This document shows, in pieces, positions 34,045 through 42,303 of a stretch of DNA of 62,558 nucleotides. The stretch covers positions 46,624-109,181 of the forward strand of contig JACNJE010000104.1 of the NCBI GenBank assembly GCA_014382705.1, read 5' to 3'. The notes under the pieces are model-generated. The model was not told the DNA's origin. It ran no database searches and saw only the letters and a program-made list of their open reading frames with translations. Every line of letters starts with the position of its first letter. Within the stretch, counting starts at the first letter, position 1. Origin of the DNA: Verrucomicrobiota bacterium. GTDB taxonomy: Bacteria; Verrucomicrobiota; Verrucomicrobiia; Limisphaerales; UBA1096. A program made the translations under genes and the position numbers.

Positions 34045-35634
34045 ATGAAAGTACTTGTCTGCGACCCCATATCCCAGACCGGGATCGACTTCCTGAAGCA
34101 ACAGGACGGTCTCGAGACGGTGGTGCTCGACCGCCGGCACTCGGAGGAGGAACTGCTGCCGCTCGTTGCCGACGCGGCGGCCATGGCGGTTCGCTCCGAG
34201 ACCAAGGTCACCAAGGCCGTGTTCGAGGCCGCGCCGGGAATGAAAATCGTCGGCCGCGCCGGGGTCGGCGTGGACAACATCGATATTGAGGCCGCCACCC
34301 AGAACGGCGTGATCGTGATGAACACCCCGGGCGGCAACACGATCGCCACCTGTGAACTGACCTTCTCCATGATGATGGCGCTCGCGCGCAACATCCCGCA
34401 GGCCCACGGGTCGATGGCCGGCGGCGACTGGAATCGCAAGGCGTTCAAGGGCGTCGAGCTTTACGGCAAGACGCTCGGCGTGCTGGGCATGGGCCGGATC
34501 GGCGGCGAGGTGGCCCGACGCGCGGTGGCGTTCGGCATGCGCGTCTTGGCCTTCGACCCGTACATCACGCCGTCCCGTGCCAAGGCGCTGCAGGTGGAAC
34601 TGTCCAGCCTGGACGATATTTATGCGGCCGCCGACTTCATCACGGTTCACATGCCGCTGACCGACGAGACGCGCGGCATGCTCAACAAGGGGACCTTCGC
34701 CAAGATGAAGCCAAGTGTGCGACTGCTTAACTGCGCGCGCGGCGGGATTGTCAGCGAGGCCGACTTGATCGAGGCGCTCCAAGCCGGCCAAATCGGCGGC
34801 GCGGCGCTGGACGTCTACGAGGCCGAACCATTGGCGAACGACTCGCCGCTGCGCCAATGCCCGAACCTCATCCTGACGCCCCACCTTGGCGCCAGCACGG
34901 TCGAGGCACAGGACAATGTCGGCCTCGAGGTGGCCCAGGGCATCGCCGACTATTTGCTGCACGGCAGCCTGATGAACTCGATCAACATGCCGAGCCTCGA
35001 CGCATCGACCTCGGCCAAGGTACAGCCGTATCTGCGGCTGGGCGAGAGGATGGGCGTCTTGCTGGCGCGGCTTGGCCAAGCCGGCACCGAGCGGCTGGTC
35101 ATCACGTACGGCGGCTTGGCCACGGAGTTGCCCGGCGACCCGATCGCCCGCGCGATCATCAAGGGATTCCTCGGTGCCGCCGAGGGCGAGGAGGTCAACC
35201 TCGTCAACGTCCGCTCCATGGCCAAGGAGCGCGGACTGGTTGTCGAGGAAACCAAGTCCAGCGAGCAGGTGGACTTCCGGGAATGGCTGCACATCCGGGC
35301 CTGGGCCGGCGACGAGAAGGTGTCGGTCGGCGGATCGTTTTTTGGCTTGGCGCAGCATCCGCGCATCGTCCGGCTCAACAGCCAGCCGGTCGAGATCGTC
35401 CCGGAAGGCATCCTGTTCATGATGACCAACAAGGACCGGCCCGGCATTGTGGGCCATCTGGGCACCGTGCTCGGGAAGCACGACGTCAACATCGCCAACA
35501 TGAGCCTCGGCCGGGACCGCGAGGGCGGCCAGGCCCTGACCGCGCTGAACATCGACAGCGTGCCAAGCGCCGACTGCCTCGCCGAACTCGAGGCCGACCC
35601 CGACATCAGCCACATCCGCATCGTGCAGTTCTAG
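34045..35634 (+). CDS. serA: D-3-phosphoglycerate dehydrogenase
   Basis: SerA catalyses the first step of serine synthesis, oxidising 3-phosphoglycerate with NAD. The 529-residue product has the long form. The NAD-binding Rossmann motif is 'LGVLGMGRIGGEVARR' (about residues 144-159). 'NCARGGIVSEADL' near residue 231 contains the catalytic-site Arg. The His of the active site is in 'ILTPHLGAST' near residue 278. A regulatory intervening domain (about 310-450) and a C-terminal ACT domain ('IVGHLGTVLGKHDVNIANMS') follow. It probably shares a transcript with thrS, from which it is separated by 39 bp containing the palindrome. Confidence 0.96.
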   Translation: MKVLVCDPISQTGIDFLKQQDGLETVVLDRRHSEEELLPLVADAAAMAVRSETKVTKAVFEAAPGMKIVGRAGVGVDNIDIEAATQNGVIVMNTPGGNTIATCELTFSMMMALARNIPQAHGSMAGGDWNRKAFKGVELYGKTLGVLGMGRIGGEVARRAVAFGMRVLAFDPYITPSRAKALQVELSSLDDIYAAADFITVHMPLTDETRGMLNKGTFAKMKPSVRLLNCARGGIVSEADLIEALQAGQIGGAALDVYEAEPLANDSPLRQCPNLILTPHLGASTVEAQDNVGLEVAQGIADYLLHGSLMNSINMPSLDASTSAKVQPYLRLGERMGVLLARLGQAGTERLVITYGGLATELPGDPIARAIIKGFLGAAEGEEVNLVNVRSMAKERGLVVEETKSSEQVDFREWLHIRAWAGDEKVSVGGSFFGLAQHPRIVRLNSQPVEIVPEGILFMMTNKDRPGIVGHLGTVLGKHDVNIANMSLGRDREGGQALTALNIDSVPSADCLAELEADPDISHIRIVQF

Positions 35635-35853
35635 CCAAGCGCTCCTAGCCGACTCCCCCCCCTCCCTTTGCGGAGGATTAATGATTTGGAGCGGATATCC
35701 GTTCCGGCGAACAATACGGCGTTGGCAAAATCACCAACGGATTATTGTCCGAAAATCGGACCCGCAGAAAGTGCCCCAAGCCATCAAAACAGGAAAGAAA
35801 CGCACAATTTAAGGGTTGCCACGAAGGCGGGACAGAGGCATGGTTCCCCAACA

Positions 35854-36660
35854 ATGAAAGGCATAAACTCAATCATCGTGGCAGTCATAGCGCTCATCGG
35901 GGGGGCTGTGCTGGTTATCCTGCTCTCCAATGCAAATACGACCATCACCGAGCGAGACGCTACCATCACCCAAAATGAGGAGAAAATTAAAGGACTGGAA
36001 ACCGAGAAGGCGACCCTCGAGACAGCCAAGTCGGACCTGACAAAAGAACTCAGCACAGCTAACACTTCACTGTCCGAGTTAAAAACCAGGTACGACAAGG
36101 AAGTCGCCGATCACGATTTAGAGATCGCATCCAACGTAAGGGTCATGCAAGAAATGCGTGAAACACTTAGTGCGAAAGACGAAAAAATCAGCGCCCTCAA
36201 TGGCGAACTCCAAACCGCTCGAAACAAAAACCGGGACTACGACTCTCAAATCAAGAATCTCAACAGCCAAATGGCCACCAAGGACCAGGCCATCGAGGAC
36301 ATCAGTCGCCGCCTCGAGTCCGCCACCGAAGACCGTGATCACCTCCTGAGAGAACGGGACAAGCTCATCGCCGAAAAGGCTGAACTGGAGAAACAATTCC
36401 AGGACATTGTCGTCCTGCGGCAAAAAGTGCAGCAGTTGCAGGTTGAGTTAATGGCCTCGAAGAAACTCGAATGGCTCCGCCGCGGCTTTTACGGAGGGGC
36501 ACGGCTGAAAGGCGGCGCCCGCCTCATGGGCATGAACCGGAAGCAAAAACGCCCGACCGATGCGAGTAGCGCCGATCTCAACGTGGAGGTCCGCCGGGAT
36601 GGCACCGTGAAAATCGTCCCGATCGAGACCAATTCGCCCCCCAACGAGGCCACTCCATGA
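35854..36660 (+). CDS. Membrane-anchored coiled-coil protein
   Basis: I cannot assign a family. From the ATG at 35854 the product has 268 residues. There is an N-terminal membrane helix (about residues 4-23, IIVAVIALIGGAVLVILL) and then a long predicted coiled coil (about 30-195) rich in Glu, Lys, Leu, Ser and Thr with heptad-like spacing. A Gly/Arg-rich C-terminal part (RRGFYGGARLKGGARLMG) follows. It resembles envelope spacers or chromosome/division-associated coiled-coil proteins in outline only. Its stop codon overlaps the moaA start by 4 bp. The 219-bp space before it holds a half palindrome directly after serA and a weak CCTCC/GGAGG hairpin near 35661, but no gene. Confidence 0.7.
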   Translation: MKGINSIIVAVIALIGGAVLVILLSNANTTITERDATITQNEEKIKGLETEKATLETAKSDLTKELSTANTSLSELKTRYDKEVADHDLEIASNVRVMQEMRETLSAKDEKISALNGELQTARNKNRDYDSQIKNLNSQMATKDQAIEDISRRLESATEDRDHLLRERDKLIAEKAELEKQFQDIVVLRQKVQQLQVELMASKKLEWLRRGFYGGARLKGGARLMGMNRKQKRPTDASSADLNVEVRRDGTVKIVPIETNSPPNEATP

Positions 36661-37730
36661 GCCTCCCCGGGGTTCTTCAAGACTCCCACAACCGCGTCAT
36701 ACGCGATCTGCGGATCAGCATCACGGATCGCTGCAACTTCAACTGCGTCTACTGCCTCCCTGAAACCGAGGGGGCCGGGAATTTTTTTAAGCCGACCGAC
36801 ACGGCAGCAGACGAGCCGGCACTCGTTTCGGGCAAGCTGCCGTACCCCAGGAAACCCCGGTCGCAAATCCTGTCCATCGAGGAGATCGCCCGGGTCGCCC
36901 ACGTGGCGGCGTCGCTCGGCGTGAACAAGATCCGGATCACTGGCGGCGAACCGCTGCTGCGCCGGGGCGTCGAGTCGTTGATTTCGCAGATCGCCGCCAT
37001 CGAGTCGATCCGCGACCTGTCGTTGACCACCAACGGGACACACTTTCCGCGCTTGGCCAAGCGCCTCAAGGAGGCCGGGCTTGGCCGGGTGACCCTCAGC
37101 CTCGACTCGCTCGACCGGGACAACTTCAGGAAGATCACCGGCCGCGACGGGCTGGCCGAGGTGCTCAAGTCGATCCGCTTGGCCAAGGCGCTTGGCCTCG
37201 CCCCGGTAAAGGTCAACGCCGTGATCATCCGCGGACTCAACGACCACGAGATCGTGCCGTTGGCCAGGTTTGCCGCGGACGAAAATGTCATCCTGCGGTT
37301 CATCGAGTTCATGCCGCTGGACTCCCGTCAGGTTTGGCGCAGGGAACACGTCGTCCCCGGCGCCGAGATCGCCGAGCGGATCCAGCCCGAGTTCCCGCTA
37401 ACACCACTCCCTGCCAACAATCCATCCGAGACGTCCGCCCGCTGGTCGCTTGGCCAAGGGGGCGGTGAAATCGGGATCATCGCCCCGGTCACACAGCCGT
37501 TCTGCGGCAATTGCAACCGGCTCCGCCTCACGGCTGACGGCAAAATCCGCACCTGCCTGTTCAGTCTCCACGAGCACGACCTCAAACCGAGCCTGCGAGA
37601 CCACCCCGGCAGCGATGAGGCGTTGGCGGCCCGGTTGCGGCAGATCGTCCCCAGCAAGGAACCGGGCCACCGGATCAGCGAGCCGGACTTTGAGCAGCCG
37701 GCACGCACGATGAGCCTCATCGGCGGGTAG
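36657..37730 (+). CDS. moaA: GTP 3',8-cyclase MoaA
   Basis: MoaA is a radical SAM enzyme of molybdenum cofactor synthesis. The 357-residue product has the first cluster motif 'SITDRCNFNCVYCLPE' (CxxxCxxC, about residues 21-36). The SAM-binding 'KIRITGGEPLLRRG' lies near residue 104. The second cluster has Cys in 'PFCGNCNRLRLTADGKIRTC' (about 281-300). It ends in the conserved Gly-Gly. An insertion of about 25 residues after the first cluster (rich in Pro, Thr and Lys) is unusual. Three palindrome copies fall in the gene and encode LAKR, LAKA and LGQG. Confidence 0.95.
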   Translation: MSLPGVLQDSHNRVIRDLRISITDRCNFNCVYCLPETEGAGNFFKPTDTAADEPALVSGKLPYPRKPRSQILSIEEIARVAHVAASLGVNKIRITGGEPLLRRGVESLISQIAAIESIRDLSLTTNGTHFPRLAKRLKEAGLGRVTLSLDSLDRDNFRKITGRDGLAEVLKSIRLAKALGLAPVKVNAVIIRGLNDHEIVPLARFAADENVILRFIEFMPLDSRQVWRREHVVPGAEIAERIQPEFPLTPLPANNPSETSARWSLGQGGGEIGIIAPVTQPFCGNCNRLRLTADGKIRTCLFSLHEHDLKPSLRDHPGSDEALAARLRQIVPSKEPGHRISEPDFEQPARTMSLIGG

Positions 37731-37748
37731 CCGGCCAGAAAAAAGGAG

Positions 37749-39005
37749 GTGACCCGCCGGGGCGCAGCGGTTACCAATCCCGCAGCCGTGGACCTGACCT
37801 CGACGTACATACGGGCCGTCAAATCGCTCGAGCAGATCGACATCGCGGTTCTCGTCAACAACATCATCCTCGACGCGATCCAGCAGAAGGCCAGCGACAT
37901 CCACATCGAGCCGTGGGAAAGCACGGTACCCATCCGGCTGCGAACATCCGGCATCCTGCGCGAACTCACCCACCTGCCGCACGAGTTCCTCGAGCGCATC
38001 GCCGGCCGCCTCAAGGTCATGGCGGACCTGGTCACCTACGAGACGGAGCTGCCCCAGGAAGGCCGCGCGCCGGCCAGCCCCGATTTTGGCAACGTGGAGT
38101 TGCGCGTCTCCATCTTCCCCACGGTGCGCGGGGAGAAAATCGTCGTCCGGTTGTTCGACCCGCAAAACCGCAGCTTCGACCTCGAGACGCTTGGTTTCGA
38201 GTCGGGCACAATTGAGAGTTTCAAGAAACTCATCCGCCAGCCGAGCGGACTGATCCTGCTGAACGGCCCGACCGGCTCGGGAAAAACCACCGCGATCTAC
38301 TCCGCGCTGTGCCACCTGATTGACGCCCACGGCCCGACCATCAGCATCAGCACCGTGGAGGATCCGGTGGAGTTCAACCTGCCGATGATCAGCCAGTCGC
38401 AGATCAGCAACTCCCGCGGGTTCACCTATCCCAAGGCGCTTCGATCGCTCATGCGGCAAGATCCGGAGGCGATCATGATCGGCGAGATTCGCGACCCGGA
38501 AACCGCCGCCATCGCCGTGCAGGCCGGCCTCACCGGGCACATGGTCATCAGCACCATCCACAGCGACAGCACGGCCGGGGTTTACGCACGGCTCATCAAC
38601 ATGGAACTGGAGCCGTTCCTGCTGGCGTCCAGCATCACCGGGGTGCTTGGCCTGCGGCTGTTGCGAACGATCTGCCCGCGCTGCAAAACCGAGGACCAGC
38701 CCAACCCGGAGCATCTCAGCCTTCTGCCGGAGGCGTTTGTGAAGGAGACCACCTTTTACACCGGCTCCGGCTGTGAAGCCTGCTCCCAGACCGGTTATCT
38801 CGGCAGGGTGGCGGTGACCGAGTTGCTCAACTCAACCGAGCCACTCCGGGAGGGGGTCATTCAGAAGTTGCGGACGAGCAAGCTGCTCGACATCGCCATC
38901 GAGCACGGCATGACCACCTTGTGGCAGAACGCCGTGGCCAAGGTGCAGCGCGGAGTCACCAGCCTGGAGGAGGTGATCCGGGTGATCACCGTGAACCAGC
39001 TTTAG
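37749..39005 (+). CDS. Type II secretion/type IV pilus assembly ATPase (GspE/PilB), short form
   Basis: This hexameric ATPase drives pseudopilus or pilus assembly. The 418-residue product has the core but lacks the N-terminal ~150 residues of full-length GspE/PilB. Walker A is 'LLNGPTGSGKTTAIYSAL' (about residues 176-193), the Asp box is 'STVEDPVEF', Walker B is 'AIMIGEIRDPETA' (about 244-256), and the tetracysteine motif has CPRC plus CEAC (near 317 and 339). The annotated GTG at 37749 lies inside a perfect anti-Shine-Dalgarno match (37743-37752), so the true start is uncertain; the next in-frame candidate is GTG at 37788. Confidence 0.9.
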   Translation: MTRRGAAVTNPAAVDLTSTYIRAVKSLEQIDIAVLVNNIILDAIQQKASDIHIEPWESTVPIRLRTSGILRELTHLPHEFLERIAGRLKVMADLVTYETELPQEGRAPASPDFGNVELRVSIFPTVRGEKIVVRLFDPQNRSFDLETLGFESGTIESFKKLIRQPSGLILLNGPTGSGKTTAIYSALCHLIDAHGPTISISTVEDPVEFNLPMISQSQISNSRGFTYPKALRSLMRQDPEAIMIGEIRDPETAAIAVQAGLTGHMVISTIHSDSTAGVYARLINMELEPFLLASSITGVLGLRLLRTICPRCKTEDQPNPEHLSLLPEAFVKETTFYTGSGCEACSQTGYLGRVAVTELLNSTEPLREGVIQKLRTSKLLDIAIEHGMTTLWQNAVAKVQRGVTSLEEVIRVITVNQL

Positions 39006-39008
39006 GCA

Positions 39009-39029
39009 GCCAAGCGCTTGGCCAAGCGC
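39009..39029. repeat. Tandem palindrome copy just after the pilB-like stop codon
   Basis: GCCAAGCGC followed by TTGGCCAAGCGC, starting 3 bp after the stop codon, directly before the hairpin at 39035. Confidence 0.92.
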
Positions 39030-39034
39030 AAAAT

Positions 39035-39060
39035 AGGCGTCCACCGCAGGGTGAACGCCT
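39035..39060 (-). terminator. Probable terminator between convergent pilB-like gene and rne
   Basis: AGGCGT/ACGCCT with CACC/GGTG forms an 11-bp stem with one mismatch and a four-base loop. Read on the minus strand it is followed by TATTTTG, which suits termination of the mreB-rne operon. On the plus strand an A-rich segment precedes it, so it may act in one direction only. Confidence 0.55.
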
Positions 39061-39078
39061 TGGGCGGTTGCCCGCAAT

Positions 39079-41091
39079 TTACCGTTCCGCCTTGGCCAAG
39101 CGCTTGTTGCTGATGTCGTCGTACACCTCAAACTCCTCCGGGTGCAGGCTTTCCTCGGCACGGAACGAGATTTTCACCAGGTACCGTTTCTCCATGTCGA
39201 TGAAGATGTCTTCATCCTCGTTGCGGAGCCGTTCCAGCACGGTTGAGTGCACGTTCACCCGGAGCTTGAAATCGGACTCATCCTCGCGGCGCTGCTTCAG
39301 CTTGTCCCTTTTCTTGATGATCTCACTGAGCCGGCGCTGAATCTCCACGCTCATGGTCAGCGGACTCTTGAGCTTGCCGCGGCCGCTGCAATGTTCGCAG
39401 TCCCCGTAGGCGGTGTCGCGAACACTCTCGGACTGGCGCTGGCGCGTCATCTCCATCAGGCCCAGGTCGGAGATTGGCAGGACGTGGGACTTGGCCTTGT
39501 CCTTCCGCAGGCCGTCCCGCACGCGATTGAACACCTCCCGCCGATCCCGCGACGATTTCATGTCGATGAAGTCCAGCACGATCAACCCCCCGATGTTGCG
39601 GAGCCGAAGCTGGCGGCAGACCTCCTCCGCCGCCTCGAGGTTGACCTGCAGCAGGGTCTTGTCCTTTTCCTTCTTGTTGTTGCCCTTGTAGCGATGACTG
39701 CCGGTGTTCACGTCGATCGCCACGAGTGCCTCCGTCTCGTCGATGATGATATACCCGCCGCTGGGCAGCATCACCTTGCGTGAGTAGGCCGTCTCGAGCT
39801 GGCGAGTGACCCCGAATCGGTCAAAAATCGGCTCCGAATAGGGATAGCGCTGCACCTTTTCGAGCGACCGCTTGGAGATGCGGCCGATGAGTTTCTTGAC
39901 CCGCTCCGTTTCAGCCGCGTTGTCGACGACAATGCGCTCAACGTCTTCGGTTAAAAAATCGCGAACCGTGCGCTCGATCAGGTCCGGCTCCTCAAAGACA
40001 CACGTGCCGGCTTTCTGGTTTTGAACCCTTTCGGTGATCCCCCGCCAAGTGTCGAGCAGGATGGCCAGGTCGCGGACGAAATATCCCTTGCGTTGATCCT
40101 GCCCTGCAGTGCGAATGATCACCCCCATCCCGTCGGGAATATCGAGTTCGCGGACGATTTTTTTCAGTCGCGTGCGTTCCTCGCGATTCTCGATTTTCCG
40201 GGAGACACCGGACTGCTCGGAGTTGGGCAGCAGGACCAGATAACGCCCCGGCAACAGGACGTTGGTGGTCACGCGCGGTCCCTTGGTCCCGATCGGCCCC
40301 TTGGTGACCTGCACCGTCAACTCCGTGCCGGAAGGGTATTTCTTCGGGATATCCTTGTTGGTGATCTTGGGCTTTTCCTTTGTGCGCCGGCCCCGGTCGA
40401 CCACGTCGTAGGAGGAGTCCAGCGGGCTGGGAATGATGTCCCAATAATGCAAAAAAGCGTTTTTCTCGAACCCGATGTCCACGAAGGCCGCCTTGAGGCC
40501 GTCCTCGAGGTTCCGGATCCTGCCCTTGTAAACGCTCCCGACCATCCGCAGATCGTCGACACGCTCGATGGTCAGGTTCTCGAGCTGGCCCTTGACGGTC
40601 ACCGCGACCCGCGTCTCGAGCGACTCGGCGTTGATGAGCACCTCCTTGTGGGTGTGCTTGATGGGGCGAAACACGCCCTTGACCTTGCTGACGAATTTCT
40701 TTGCACTGCGCTGAACCTTCTCCTTGACGGAGCCGGCCGGTTCGTCCGGCAGTTCCACCGGAGCAAACTCGGACTTATTCCGGTTGTGGCTCGGTGTCGA
40801 TTCATCTTGTGCCGCGTTTTCGGCGTCCGCCGGCTCGTTGCTGAGCTGCCTCTGCGCCTTGGCCGACTCCAGGTCGGTATCCGGCGGCAATCCGTGCGCC
40901 TTGTTCTCGGCGCGCAGAATCTCGCTGCGATTCTGCCGCGTGTTGTAGATCTCGTCCTGTGTGGTCTGTATGGTTTCAACATTCGCACGCGCCTTGAGGC
41001 TGGTGCGATCCGGCCTGCGGTTCCGGCCGCCCGACGGCTTGAATGACATGCCGCGTTTTCTGCCGCGGCCAAATGCTTTTTTCTCTGCCAT
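39079..41091 (-). CDS. Ribonuclease E/G family protein
   Basis: This endonuclease processes rRNA and decays mRNA. The 670-residue product has a basic N-terminal extension of about 150 residues (KRGMSFKPSGGRNRRPDR and later KKFVSKVKGVFRPIK). An S1 domain follows ('YKGRIRNLEDGLKAAFVDIG', about residues 188-207). The catalytic RNase E/G domain has 'ALVAIDVNTGSHRYKGN' (about 455-471) and 'IGGLIVLDFIDMKSSRDRRE' (about 498-517), and the zinc-link 'CEHCSGRGKL' lies near residue 570. It lies 6 bp downstream of rodA, as the last gene of the rod-shape operon. It could be named rng or rne; the family split is not clear from sequence alone. Confidence 0.93.
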   Translation of the reverse strand: MAEKKAFGRGRKRGMSFKPSGGRNRRPDRTSLKARANVETIQTTQDEIYNTRQNRSEILRAENKAHGLPPDTDLESAKAQRQLSNEPADAENAAQDESTPSHNRNKSEFAPVELPDEPAGSVKEKVQRSAKKFVSKVKGVFRPIKHTHKEVLINAESLETRVAVTVKGQLENLTIERVDDLRMVGSVYKGRIRNLEDGLKAAFVDIGFEKNAFLHYWDIIPSPLDSSYDVVDRGRRTKEKPKITNKDIPKKYPSGTELTVQVTKGPIGTKGPRVTTNVLLPGRYLVLLPNSEQSGVSRKIENREERTRLKKIVRELDIPDGMGVIIRTAGQDQRKGYFVRDLAILLDTWRGITERVQNQKAGTCVFEEPDLIERTVRDFLTEDVERIVVDNAAETERVKKLIGRISKRSLEKVQRYPYSEPIFDRFGVTRQLETAYSRKVMLPSGGYIIIDETEALVAIDVNTGSHRYKGNNKKEKDKTLLQVNLEAAEEVCRQLRLRNIGGLIVLDFIDMKSSRDRREVFNRVRDGLRKDKAKSHVLPISDLGLMEMTRQRQSESVRDTAYGDCEHCSGRGKLKSPLTMSVEIQRRLSEIIKKRDKLKQRREDESDFKLRVNVHSTVLERLRNEDEDIFIDMEKRYLVKISFRAEESLHPEEFEVYDDISNKRLAKAER

Positions 41092-41097
41092 GATATT

Positions 41098-42303
41098 TTA
41101 GTATGTGTTTCTGTGTATTTGTATGTTTTGCAGGACGGCGATGGCGATCAGTGAGCTTAAGACGGATGATCCGCCGTAGCTCAACAGCGGCAACGGGATT
41201 CCCGTCACCGGCATCAATCTCAGGTGCATGCCGATGTTCACAAAGACGTGGCAAAAAATGAGGGTCACGACCCCCACCGCCAACAATTTGCCCAGGCGAT
41301 CCCTCGCCAGGGCGGCCGTCTGCATCCCCTTCAGGAGGATGACGGTGTACAACGCCAGCACTGCCATGCTGCCCAAAAACCCTGTCTCCTCCGCGATCAC
41401 GGAGAAGATGAAGTCGTTGTGGGCCACGCCCCTGGGCAGATAGCCCAAGCGGGTTTGCGGCCCCTGTCCCCACCCTTTCCCGGTCAGCCCTCCCGAGCCT
41501 ACGGAAATCTCGGCCTGCCGTATGTTGTGCGTGCGCTCTCGCTGCAATGCACGGGCGGCCTTGCGCTCCGCCGGGGTGGCGTTCGGCGGGGCAAAATCCT
41601 TGTGAAAGTAGACCAGCAGCCGCTGGCGCTGATATTCCTGCAGGGAAATGCGCCAGTCCGCTGGAAAATAGAGAGCATTGAGGATGACAAACAACACCAC
41701 GACCGCCGAGGCCCCGAGGAACTTCCCCAGGAACCGCAGCGGCACCCCGGCAATGAACATCATCGCGATCCCGACCGGGAAAAACACCAGCGATGAGCCC
41801 AAATCCGGCTCTTTTAAGATCAATATGAATGGCAGTGCAGTCATTCCGAGGGCTTTCAGGAACACCCCCGGCATTAACATCTCCTCGTTGGGCCGCGTCA
41901 AAAAATCGGCCAACGCGAATATAAACGCCAATTTCGCAAATTCCGAGGGTTGAATGAGGGTGAATCCCAAATCAAACCAGCGCCGGGCGCCTTGGCGCAC
42001 CTCGCCGATCCCCGGGATCAGCACCAGTAGCAGCAGTAAAATCGTCACCCAGTAGGCGGCACGCGACCAGCCAGCCAAGCGGTGATAGTCCACCACCACG
42101 AACAGGATCGCCAAGGCGAGGCCCACGCCGTAAAAGACCACCTGCCGAAAAAAGTAGGTGTCCAGCAGTGGCTCCACCTCGTACTGGTCGATCGCCGCAC
42201 TGAGCACGAAGGTGCTCCCGAACGCCATCAAGCCGATCAACGCGCCAAACATCACCCAGTCAATCCGCAGCTTGCGTAGATGAATCACGATTGTTTCCAT
42301 CAT
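41098..42303 (-). CDS. rodA: Rod shape-determining glycosyltransferase RodA
   Basis: RodA is the SEDS-family peptidoglycan glycosyltransferase that works with PBP2. The 401-residue product is a polytopic membrane protein with about ten hydrophobic segments. The SEDS patterns 'QPSEFAKLAFIFALADFL' (about residues 118-135), 'LKEPDLGSSLVFFPVGIAMM' (about 163-182) and 'GIPLPLLSYGGSSVLSSLIA' (about 370-389) are clear. Its start overlaps the end of mrdA by 4 bp, and a palindrome copy covers this junction. Confidence 0.95.
   Translation of the reverse strand: MMETIVIHLRKLRIDWVMFGALIGLMAFGSTFVLSAAIDQYEVEPLLDTYFFRQVVFYGVGLALAILFVVVDYHRLAGWSRAAYWVTILLLLLVLIPGIGEVRQGARRWFDLGFTLIQPSEFAKLAFIFALADFLTRPNEEMLMPGVFLKALGMTALPFILILKEPDLGSSLVFFPVGIAMMFIAGVPLRFLGKFLGASAVVVLFVILNALYFPADWRISLQEYQRQRLLVYFHKDFAPPNATPAERKAARALQRERTHNIRQAEISVGSGGLTGKGWGQGPQTRLGYLPRGVAHNDFIFSVIAEETGFLGSMAVLALYTVILLKGMQTAALARDRLGKLLAVGVVTLIFCHVFVNIGMHLRLMPVTGIPLPLLSYGGSSVLSSLIAIAVLQNIQIHRNTY

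Noticed and set aside
32389-35613. 1074-codon open frame on the minus strand across thrS and serA
   Set aside because: It lies antisense to two certain genes, has low-complexity His/Val/Arg/Gly-rich composition and matches the third-position pattern of the plus-strand genes; it is a shadow of high-GC coding DNA.
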